64,000 nucleotides of DNA from Tenebrio molitor. Taxonomy: Eukaryota > Arthropoda > Insecta > Coleoptera > Tenebrionidae. Under the pieces are notes generated by a model, which was given only the letters and a program-made list of their open reading frames with translations, was not told the DNA's origin and did not search any database. The position numbers and the translations under genes were made by a program. The stretch covers positions 25,172,001 to 25,236,000 of the forward strand of contig NC_091050.1 in the NCBI RefSeq assembly GCF_963966145.1, in the 5' to 3' direction. Position 1 is the stretch's first letter. The number at the start of each line of letters is the position of its first letter. Positions 54,801 to 64,000 of this stretch are shown here, one piece after another.

Positions 54801-57800
54801 ATATTTTGAAAATATGATTGAAACATAAAAGTTAACGTTAGTTTTTGACCTTTTATAATTTGATATACATATGTATGTTTAAATCAACAATATTAAAATA
54901 TTCCCATTAAGCATTCTAAATAAATAAACATTGTAAGATTAATGCCATTTTCAAGCAAATTTCTTGCAGCCTAATGTTTAGCTTTTGTTTTGATCATAGA
55001 GTTGTTTATTTTTTAAGCAACATATATAAATAATTTTGTGGTAGCTTAATGTTCAAATAAGTAATGGTTTCCTAAACGTGCAGATTAACCTGTTACATAC
55101 ATTCACCATAATTAAAAAAAAAAAGCAGCCGTGGACAATGTAATTGCCGAAGAGACAAAATTTCATTGCTGTTGATTAAGGCCACAGGCACAGGCGTAAC
55201 CGCAATACTGGATGGTTTAATAATAAATAGTATTAAGTGGAACTCCATTAGGCCATTTAATTATTAAGCTATCATAGAAACTGGATGTTTTGGAAGTTGG
55301 AAACGGTTCACGAGAACGACTATAAACCGTACAACATAAATTATGTCCCCGACGACTTTATTAAATATTGCTGTTCGAAAGATACTGTAATCATCTTTAC
55401 TGGTACGACAAGGCTAGATTATACTTCTTGCATGTTGTGGAAGCTTTCATTATTACTCAATACATTTATCATTTAAATGGAACAAGCTGTCTAATTTTAG
55501 TAATTTAGCAAAATGCTCGAATTAATTTAGATTTATTGCATCCTTGCGAATTTACCGCAAGACTTTGTTGGAAGTGCTTGCACATTGCCCAAAAATAGAA
55601 CTGACTCTCCGGGTATAAAATTTTATGTCACGATATCTAGAAATCATTGATTTATGTTCCTGCTCATGGAGCATGCATAATTTATTATGTTAATCTGATT
55701 TAGATCATGTCAACCAGATTATCGATATTGTAGGAACTCGTATCGTGTGTATCTAGAGCTTAGTTTCATTACAAAGTCCCCAGTCATATTGTACAAGTAC
55801 ATCCTAATAAAAAACTTTTTCAGTCAAGAATGAAACTTTTATAAGATCGTATTAAATGAAATATCTCTACGGTAATTCTCTAATACATATGACGTTTTCT
55901 TTTCAATATTTTACAGTGAATCAGGTTGTAACATTTTACGACTTATCTATTTTATATTGAACACACGTTGGTTTTATTACTTTATAAAGATCAAGTGGCC
56001 TTACCGACTTTTATGCGGTGTACTGGAACATTACTAAATTTATTGCCCAGACCTAACGTTTTATCATTTATATATTTTTTCCCCTGAATGAACACGACAA
56101 ATTGAATTAGTTTCTCCGACATTTCTCAAAATCATCCAGCTACGGATATACTTTATGGATACAACAGCTAAAACTGCCACAAACAAAAACTGAATGGTAG
56201 ATATCTGATATTTGCTTGTTTAACTAACGGTGATCAGCAACTTAAGGGAAGGAGATAATTGAGTTACTTAAACAATCGTTAAAACATTTAATGGAATAAA
56301 GTTATGATTATTAGGAAATTTAAATTTATTTTAAATTTAAATGTTACACAAATAGTCACAAGCATAAATTATTTAATAAAAACACTTCTTTAATATTGAT
56401 AATTATAGCTCACTCGATATTTTTTTAGATCGCACGATATAAGGGTGCTAAAACGCCCATTAAATTATTCTTGTTTCTGCTACCAGTTTCGTAAATACCT
56501 ACCACTTACTTACCGCTTACCCGAGCAGAAGATGTTGTCGCCGAAAAGCACACAGACTTCTCATTTTACAGACAATTGTGTCGATTACTGGTGCCAGTTG
56601 AGTGGCGCCCGTTGAATTGACGTGTTTCGCCATTTAACTAAACCGTAACCGCCAGTAAACTGGCGCCACTAATCTTTGAATGTGTCAGAAAACGTTGTTG
56701 GTCAAGCGCATTGATAAGCAAATTATTATACAAAAATGTGACGCTGACAGTTTTTTTTTTGTAAATAAAAAACTTTTGTATTTAAGTATAAAACCGTCTG
56801 TTTCAAGTGTTTGGTTCGAAAGTTATTATCGAACAGGGAGCTTTTATAAAGCGTTTTATGTACTGACGTATCAAAGATCAAATAGACATTATTGACGTTT
56901 AGCAAATTTTACAAAGCCTCAGTTTGATGGATTTCAATCGCTGCTACTTTATACTACTCAAAGTTTATTGATGAACACTATAGAAAAAAAATGGTTTAAA
57001 TAAATATAAAGTATCTAACAATTAGTATTTTTCAATAAGTTGTACAATATTATTGTAACATTCATTAATTTAATGTCGCTTTTATCTTGATTGTAAACTA
57101 TGTTTAGTGTATCACTACAGTAATGCTTTACTTGACCACATCGAGTAATCTTAAATAAATTTAAGGTTTTCTTAATTATGTTTAATCAGGTAAGCACGTA
57201 ACATAACAATAATAACCAGAGTCTCTAAATCAAAGGAGGTCAAATTATGGCATACGCACGCATCACGAAAGGTATTATTACCAGCCTTAGAGAGAGCTAT
57301 TGATTCTACTTTCTTTAGAAAAAAAGTTGTTTGCTTAGCTTTATTGGTTCTGTTTTAAAGTGCACATAAAACGGAGCAATCTAAGAAATAGTTTTTGTGG
57401 GTCTCGATTTTATGCCGTGTTTGAAACAATTGCAACAAAGCACGGAAAAGTTTTTTTTACAAACAACCATACCGAAATAACACGGAAAACAGAAAGAATA
57501 TGTAAAATTTCATCTCTACATGTACTAAATTACTCAAGGAATACTTGGTACGCAATCGGTGCAATCGCATTTCTCTCGTACAATCTGCCCCCAACGTTCA
57601 AATGTAGTGGAAATATGAAGGCATCGATGTTTCAAATTTGCCAAGTATAGGGAGCCACTCGGATCGAAGCAAACTCTTCCCAAATGGGGTTCTTCGCCTC
57701 TAATGAAATACTATCATTAATTATTTCTAGATATAATTCATTTTATACACCCGAGCGAAATAATCAACGGTCGCCCCTAAAATCGACTATATTTTAGAAA

Positions 57801-58648
57801 TGGAGGTAATAAAACTGATAGGGCTCCAATTGAATATAGTGCGTGGCTGTATCAGTAAATTATACGCAGAATAAAATTCACGAAACAAGCTCGTAAAATT
57901 CTTGTCTACGGTCTTAATTCGATTCTCTCGTTCGTCTAAAAATTTACATCTTCTGTCATTTAGTGTAATAAAAATTAATCCTGTCGTGTCTTTGGAGTAT
58001 TAGTAAATGTTGTACGCACCGGCGCGGCGGTCGTAAATTATAAATTATGGATTTATGCTTAATTTAATTAATAATTATGCGTTATGGTAATCAAGTATTT
58101 TCTCCACTAATTTAAAAAATCTCTGCCAACTTCCATAAAATTTGCATTGATCCCTGACATTTGTCTTTAATTGTTATATGGAACGCCCCTCTCGACTTAG
58201 ACATTCAAATGCCATGAACTTTATAAGAGAAATAAAATGAGGCGGTGTTTAGAAATTGAGATATAAGTCCATAAACCGATGACATAATAAGACAGAAATA
58301 ACTAACTTATCATCTTTAACACTGTTCATAAAACTGGCAACGATTAATATATTCATTTATTGTAATAAAATTTGCATTGGCAAGAAAGCTTTTATGTTCT
58401 AAACCGATTTGAGCTCGGATTTGGATCTAAATCCCGTTATTTGATCATTTACATCATAATAATACAATGAAATTTCAGCATTAATAATTAATATTCAATT
58501 AATAATAGTTATATGCAGAATGTATTATCTAAAATGCGTGTATTAATTTTAATACGTAGCTGAGCTTGTTAAATGAAATGTTTTTCTATTTGAATTTTTA
58601 CGAAAAAGCTTTACAAATTGATTTTAAAGTTAGAATAAATTAGTCATG
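54801..58648. other. Unique sequence, no TE or gene identified
   Basis: The longest stretch in the window without TE signatures. 56510-56690 and 57700-58040 are locally GC-richer. A 63-codon ATG frame at 55285-55476 begins with coding-like composition (MFWKLETVHENDYKPYNINY) but has no family match. This is a good candidate region for conserved non-coding or intronic DNA. Confidence 0.35.
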
Positions 58649-58650
58649 TA

Positions 58651-59157
58651 CTGGGTGCCCCAAAATTCGCGGAACAACTTAGCAGTACGTTGTTAAGTAG
58701 TCATTAAAATATCAGGTAAAAAAAATGTTTAAAAAAATCAATCTTCTTTTTTGTCGAAGATATGGACCTATTTGTTACACTAAATGTGGCAACATTTAAA
58801 AATATTCTATGTATTCCAAAAGTCTGCAAATATTTCATTTTTGTTGTATCCATGGAAATGAGAGAGAAAAATCAAAGCCATGTTGCCGTACGTTATTTGA
58901 GGTAAAACGGACATAAAATTACTATTTGGAAATGCTGGAAGTAATGAAAAAAATAATTGCAAACCTGATCACAATCGTTCAGAATTATTATGCCACTGGC
59001 TAGTAAAAGATAAATAGTCAAAATCTTTTTTAATATTTAAAATAAATGAGATCAAAGCTGCACCTTTTGAGTCCCCATATCTTTTTTTTTCTCATTATTT
59101 TCTAACATGAGTTGACATTGCCCCATTGGGTTGTTCCGCGAATTTTGGGGCACCCAG
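58651..59157. mobile_element. MITE, TIR CTGGGTGCCCCAAAATTCGC
   Basis: CTGGGTGCCCCAAAATTCGC with ggaacaac is inverted at the right (gttgttccgcgaattttggg then gcacccag), TA on both sides. About 0.5 kb, non-coding. Terminal core resembles that of 559-1035. Confidence 0.9.
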
Positions 59158-59159
59158 TA

Positions 59160-59749
59160 TACTCGTATACCCGCCTATGAGTAAGGGCGAAAAGTTTCTG
59201 TTGTGAGAGAAACGGGGCCTTATCAAAAAAGTTATTGTTATTTAAAGAAAAAAATATCATGGCGGAATAAGAAATTATTTCCTAAGTTAATAATAATTTG
59301 TCAAAAAAAGTTTTCATCATATTTTCATCACAAGAAATGTTTATTAAAGTTGTAATTTCAAAATTGAAACCGCAGCATTTGGTGTTTCAGTAATTTCTTT
59401 AAAAAAATTTTTGCAGAAAAGTCTTTGACATCCATATAAAAGAAACTGGTCTACATATTTTTTGAGGTTAAGTTTTTACTCTTACAGTTGTCTTCATTAA
59501 ATTGTAAAGCAAGCTTTAGGATGGATAACCTTATTTTTTACTGTTGTCAAAGTTGAAAAGCAAAAGATCAACATGGTCGCGGTTTAGACAACCCTTCAGA
59601 AGCAAGTAAGACGATTCTATATTTATCAAAAACTGAAGGTGCCATATTTTTGACAAGAATAATTTGAAATTGTCATGTATAATGACATTAATACTTGACT
59701 TACATTTGAAGTGTCAAAAATGACGACCAAAGTATTTTGGCCGCGATAG
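59160..59749. other. AT-rich sequence, no gene recognised
   Basis: Short gap between two MITEs. A palindromic atactcgtatac lies at its left edge. Confidence 0.4.
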
Positions 59750-59751
59750 TA

Positions 59752-60105
59752 CTATGGCGGACAATAAATTTAGGCCGGCCTGTCATTGGCTTGACATCAA
59801 AATGTGAAGCTGGCATTATGTTCAACTAATCCCATTTTCGATTTTTGTCATTCTTGTCATGGTGACAGCGATAATCAAAATTAAAATTGGGAAAAGAAGC
59901 GTGCACCAGAGAGAAGTGCTACTACAAATCAGTTATGCTAGTGCGTCATGATCTGTAAGTTACGAAAAGGGCGAAGGAAACACCGAACAGTCAACTTTCA
60001 GTTTGACAAACTGACACATCAGTCATAATGACAATAAATGGCTACTTGCAGTGACTTTTTTTAAATGTCAGAAATTTGCCGGCTTAAATTTATTGTCCGC
60101 CATAG
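59752..60105. mobile_element. MITE, TIR CTATGGCGGACAATAAATTT
   Basis: CTATGGCGGACAATAAATTT with aggccgg at the left and the inverted partner (ccggcttaaatttattgtcc then gccatag) at the right, TA on both sides. Interior non-coding. Confidence 0.9.
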
Positions 60106-60361
60106 TACAGCTACTTTAGGGTGGTGTGTATCGGATTTAAAAATATCGGAACATCACCATGCATGTATCTTTGTTTTTATGTGGAACTTGTTTTTTTCTA
60201 TTTTTTGTTCAATAAGGATTATTAGGTGTTACTAGGAAGCGTACACGCAACAAAGCTTGTACAACACTTTTTTGAACTTGACGAAATCATGTACAAGTTC
60301 ACACACTACAAATTCTGTACACTTTTTTGAACATAAATGTATCTCAAGAGAAATCATGTAT

Positions 60362-60723
60362 AGTTTGTCTCAATTCTAAATTTCCACCACCTGTTGAATT
60401 ATGTTGGCAAAATAAAAATATTTCTAAATTGAGGATTCTTATAACCAAAGTTGACAATATAATTATTTTATAAACATGATTCGAAAACATTAAAATTAGT
60501 TCATAAGTTTATTTTGCTTTTAGAAATTGATTTACTACCTACTCATTTGCTGCATTTTAAAAAAGGTCTTCGTTCTATTCCATTATTCTAAAATTTTGAG
60601 TTGTAAAAACGGAAATTGACAGATAACCTAACAAATACAATCTGACGCATTTTTCACCAAACAGTGTTGCCGGTTGTGTTTCCTACGTAGAGTGTTGGTG
60701 GAAATTTAGAATTGAGACAGACT
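60362..60723. mobile_element. MITE, TIR gtttgtctcaattctaaatt
   Basis: gtttgtctcaattctaaatt with tccaccac, inverted at the right (gttggtggaaatttagaatt then gagacagac). About 0.36 kb, non-coding. Confidence 0.85.
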
Positions 60724-60740
60724 TTATTTATCTCTTTAGA

Positions 60741-60944
60741 TATATCGGGTGTTCATTTAAACTTATCCTCAAACTTGGCGTTGAAGAGTCGTTTGTGAAC
60801 GCATCACTCGTCAGTCTGCAGAGTAAAAACACAAACAACGCCAAAGATGAGGTTACATTTAAACAGCTGATCCGTAATCCGTGGTACGTTCAGAATCGAC
60901 TTTCAACGCCTACTTTGAGGATAAATTGAAATGAATACCCGATA
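60741..60944. mobile_element. MITE family E, copy 3
   Basis: tatatcgggtgttcatttaa at the left and tgaaatgaatacccgata at the right, with gcgttgaagagtcg and gactttcaacgcctac subterminal. The internal block with gtctgcagagtaaaaacac and aacagctgatccgtaatccg is in the opposite orientation relative to copy 1. Confidence 0.8.
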
Positions 60945-61105
60945 CAATGTACCATTATGTGCAAACAAATTATTGATGAAATAGTTTTTACGGTGGCACA
61001 AACAATTTTTTCTAATTTTCACATATTACCTATCTCATTTTTCAGTCGAAATGTCACTCTTTTCATAACTGCTTTCGAATTGAAGCATTTTTCATGACTG
61101 GTGAT

Positions 61106-61433
61106 TAATAGTTATTTGTACAACTAATTATGAAAGTCATACTTTTTTTCACGAATATGCAGATTAACGAGAGCGTAGCCTGAGTTAATCAAGCAAATAA
61201 GTGAAAAAAGAAGAGACTTTCATAACGTGTTGTGCACTATTTTTTTTTTGCATATAGATGTAAGTTGAGAAATTTGGTCTAGAAGGATTTATGAAAAATT
61301 ACAAAAAAAAATTAGGTATGCTTTGACAATCCTCTCAAAGGAGATGGAATAAAATGATGCAAAAAAGTACTACTTTCACTACGATGTTGCGTGTAAAAAA
61401 GTGCCACTTTCATTACGATATGCAAAATAGTTA
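61106..61433. repeat. Left long inverted repeat with hairpin and iterons
   Basis: Outer 130 bases form a hairpin with apex aacgagagcgtagcctgag. The inner part has two direct-repeat units around 61370-61425 (ctactttcactacgatg and gccactttcattacgat). Confidence 0.8.
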
Positions 61434-61675
61434 TTTACACTACGAGAGAGGAAGGTAAAGCTTTTGTTGAGTGGACGATGCAATTCGAGTGAACAAAAGC
61501 GGCCTTACTCTCGAGTGCTGTATTTGGTTTTGTTCGATACCTTAGATACCTCCTTAGAAAATGAGTCTGTAACTTCACATTCAAAATTTTAAATAAAATC
61601 AAAATAAAATAAATAAATCACATTTTCGCAGAGATCTGTTGCTATGGAAAAAACAAAATTCAAAATAATAATGTC

Positions 61676-62519
61676 CTGGACGAGGCAAGTGCCGCGAAGT
61701 CCCAAATGGTGCCTACGAAATCAAAATTACGATACCAGAAAGAATTGGAAATATTTACACAATGGCAGACCGAGAAACGGATCAAGGGAAAAGACGAAAA
61801 TTTGATGGCATATTTTAACAATATAGACGCATCAAGCGGTCGTGATATTCAATGTTGAAGAGTACACTGTTTGTATTTCAAAACGTTGCCATGTCCAGGT
61901 AAGAGGTTTTTAATAAGCTATTAGTCGTTTTAACATAATAAATGGTACAGGTTCAGCAGTCTCACCCCCTTTTTGAAAACAAAATGTAGAAGCTATCAGC
62001 CGAAAAAAGCTGTAACTTTTTCAAGAAACGATGTTTGCAAGTTTTTACTGGAAGCCGCGGATCAAGAGTGGATTCTTCAGAAAGTTGTACTGATGATGGG
62101 CATATTCGGTGGCTGTCGTTGTGATAAATTATGTAAAATGATTAATTGTTATAGTTATTATTGGTATATAATTATTTTCAATATACAAATTCTTTTTCAT
62201 AAAATCGAATTTCAATTATGCGTGAGCGAAAGTGCGTGAGCAAAAGAGAATAAGGGAAAGTGAAACCTTCACCCACTGGTAACCATGGATACAGACCCAC
62301 TTTCTAGGGAGGTATCGAACAAATATTTATTTCAACACCAGTGATGGAAAAAAGTCATATTTTGCTATTGATTCTTCCAAAATTACAAATGATATTGTAT
62401 TTCTGGTGCCTGCCTCTTCGATATCACATGGTATATCAGAACTGGAATCAAAAAATTTTTCGTATATATTCAGATCTTATAATTCTATCTGCGACCGTGG
62501 TCAACCCCATGTTTTTTAA
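61676..62519 (+). pseudogene. Crypton-like tyrosine recombinase relic
   Basis: Seen: the first block has VPTKSKLRYQKELEIFTQW then KRIKGKDENLMAYF, the N-terminal core-binding domain. A frameshift and small deletion at about 61850 lead to SMLKSTLFVFQNVAMSR. A 52 bp intron (61899-61950, CCAG-gtaaga...acag-GTTC) restores FSSLTPFLKTKCRSYQPKK then FSRNDVCKFLLEA and VVLMMGIFGGCRCDKLCKM. GGCRCDKL corresponds to the G-x-CR-x-x-EL segment with the first catalytic arginine (codon 62117-62119). The next 190 bases are unrelated or intronic. From 62343 a frame with SYFAIDSSKITNDIVFLVPA and YIFRSYNSICDRGQPH may be the following beta-strand region. The H-x-x-R and nucleophilic Tyr are missing. Dead, but family membership is well supported. 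A relative is at 1605-1826. Confidence 0.7.
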
Positions 62520-62886
62520 ACAATCCCTTGATTGACCCCTAGGCAAGAAGTGTGTACCTACTCCCGTCACTCTCCTGGCGATAGCTTTTGAAGTCATCTG
62601 TAGGACCCAGGTCGTTAGGTGATCGATTATGGTCGTGCCTGTACAGAGCTCTCAGCTCTAAAGCCAAAACATTAAATTAAAAAAAAAGATCTTATAATAA
62701 TTACAAGTCACGGACGTGATATGACTGTATAAATGACACTTTAAACTGGCAAGCAAAATATCCCACTCGTTACACAAATTCAGGCATTTCTTGAATGGTC
62801 ATAGAAATTGTTATTTAGACGTTCAAAGTTACAATTTATCCAACAACGTGGCTCATAGACACTATTCATTAATTTATTTAATTTTT

Positions 62887-63217
62887 TGCATATCGAAATG
62901 AAAGTGGTACTTTTTTACACGGAAAATCGTAGTGAAAGTAGCACTTTTTTACACGAAAAATCGTAGTGAAAGTAGTACTTTTTAGCATCAATTTATTCCA
63001 TCTCCTTGGAGATGATTATTGTCAAAGCATACCATTTTTTTTTTTGTAATTTTTCATAAATCCTTTTAGGACAAGTTTCTCAACTTACATCAATATGCAA
63101 AAAAATTGTGTGTACAACACGTTTGAAAGTTTATTTTTTTCACTTATTTGCTTGATCAATCTGCAAATTCGTGAAAAAAAGTATGACTTTCATAACTAGT
63201 TGTACAAATAACTATTA
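62887..63217. repeat. Right long inverted repeat with hairpin and iterons
   Basis: Complement of the left arm. It has three iteron units (62895-62985), each atcg(a/t)a(a/g)tgaaagt followed by a-c-tttttacac. The hairpin here lacks the gagagcg apex and is shorter. Confidence 0.8.
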
Positions 63218-63219
63218 TA

Positions 63220-64000
63220 ACAATTTTGAATAAATATTTTTAATTAAAATATCAACTAATTATTCTAACTAAAGATTTACTACTTCTTTACGTGTAACAA
63301 ATAATTTGGTTTATTGTTAAATCAAATAAAAAAAATATATGTAAATGTTAAAACAGCTTGCCTTGCTCTCCCCTCTATAAAAGTTACAATGTGAATTAAC
63401 GCTGCTGAATAAAGCACAACAAGAGAATGTTGTTAAAACAAAGCTCGAAGTTTGTAATTGGAGTTGGTGGCAAGCTAATAAAACAACTAAATCAGTTAGA
63501 AAGTGAAAATACATTTCTAAGAATATTGTTTTTGCTATTTTTTTCAACTCTGCTTCATGACAGATACTATTGATACTATGAATCGAATACTTGGAAAAAC
63601 GAAGCACAGCATTATAGCACAATTTTTATATGAACTTCAGAGGGATATGTATTAAAATAGCTATTATTAATCAGAAATCCACATCCCTACACGAGAAAAA
63701 AAAATATTCTGAATTTTGTGTTGTCATATAAACGGCTTTATTAATTTTTTTCTTGCTTTCTCTTAACTAAATGCTTACTATTCGATATTCTTTTCTCAAT
63801 TGCATCAGCTGTTTCGTATAGGAAAAAACAAAGCTAAAAGCTTCATTAAAATTAATTTTTAAGAAAGTGGTACAGTTGTTGTAACAAAGTAAACGCTGTT
63901 CAAAAATCAAAAAACCATTGTGATGCAAATGAGTTATCTGTCACTGTGATAATTAATAGGAAATGTCATGAAAAATGTGTGTTATTTGCACGACAATGGT
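63220..64000. other. AT-rich sequence without a recognised gene
   Basis: A 101-codon minus-strand ATG frame (63317-63622) has no motif that I recognise. It could be chance in AT-rich DNA. Confidence 0.35.

Larger units (their letters stand above)
61106..63217. mobile_element. Tyrosine-recombinase element with long hairpin-bearing TIRs
   Basis: Left arm 61106-61433 and right arm 62887-63217 are inverted copies of about 330 bases (start taatagttatttgtacaac, end catatcg or cgatatg). Each arm begins with a hairpin (stems about 61118-61138 with 61214-61234, and 63112-63130 with 63186-63205). It continues with ggatttatgaaaaattac, aggtatgctttgac and a subterminal array of short direct repeats (actttcactacgat...cgtgtaaaaaag). 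A Crypton-like recombinase relic occupies the middle. A partial arm is at 39433-39830. No clear target duplication was identified. Long TIRs are unusual for Crypton-like elements. Confidence 0.75.

Noticed and set aside
55285..55476. 63-codon frame MFWKLETVHENDYKPYNINY...
   Set aside because: First part looks coding-like in codon choice but it is short, isolated and unmatched.
63317..63622. 101-codon minus-strand frame with an ATG
   Set aside because: No motif recognised and the region is AT-rich; kept only as a remark.
1..64000. tRNA, rRNA, CRISPR array or bacterial operon
   Set aside because: No GTTCGA-type tRNA arm in context, no rRNA-like block and no regularly spaced repeats with unique spacers were seen. 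The tandem hairpins and iterons do not have CRISPR spacing.

Overview
This looks like nuclear DNA from an insect. A beetle or similar insect fits best, but the species is not established. The window is strongly AT-rich, has no operon-like coding, and carries none of the tRNA or rRNA hallmarks I looked for. It is densely packed with dead DNA transposons and MITEs. The transposase relics belong to families common in insects: mariner-like transposases with a DUF4817-type helix-turn-helix, and Tc1-like, hAT-like, Crypton-like tyrosine-recombinase and non-LTR retrotransposon proteins. The one well-defined intron is about 52 bp, a typical insect size. I find no complete host gene. The window is best read as intergenic or intronic sequence. 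Many open frames begin at TTG or GTG and are chance reading frames; I use the first ATG or the homologous segment instead.

Layout. 0-6.5 kb: a CAGGGTG-ended MITE, a foldback repeat, a tyrosine-recombinase N-terminal relic inside a short inverted-repeat element, mariner and Tc1 relics, and a promoter-like segment with a possible first exon (6.07-6.5 kb). 9-12.4 kb: a large decayed mariner-like element with transposase remnants on the minus strand. 14-16 kb: another transposase relic, then a nearly perfect 0.89 kb palindrome in which both arms carry the 3' end of a transposase gene. 16-24 kb: mostly unique AT-rich sequence with scattered hairpin repeats. 24-29.7 kb: retrotransposon and Tc1 scraps, then a run of MITEs packed almost end to end. 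30.5-39.8 kb: more MITEs, a second copy of the 2.9 kb element, a hAT-like element carrying a nested foldback, and a broken recombinase-element arm carrying a nested foldback. 41-44.6 kb: LINE and mariner relics. 49-54.5 kb: a Tc1-like element broken by a LINE 3' end that still has a 170-codon open frame, and a further Tc1-like relic. 58.6-63.2 kb: four TIR elements, then the most interesting object.

That object (61106-63217) is a decayed Crypton-like tyrosine-recombinase gene with a recognisable 52 bp intron. It lies between inverted repeats of about 330 bp. Each repeat contains a terminal hairpin and short iterated direct repeats. Known Cryptons generally lack terminal inverted repeats, so this architecture deserves checking. 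Its hairpin apex resembles that of several short foldback families in the window, which suggests, without proving, that these could be non-autonomous substrates of the same enzyme class.

Nothing here forms a working pathway. The common theme is autonomous transposons decaying and leaving deleted, inverted-duplicated and nested non-autonomous derivatives.
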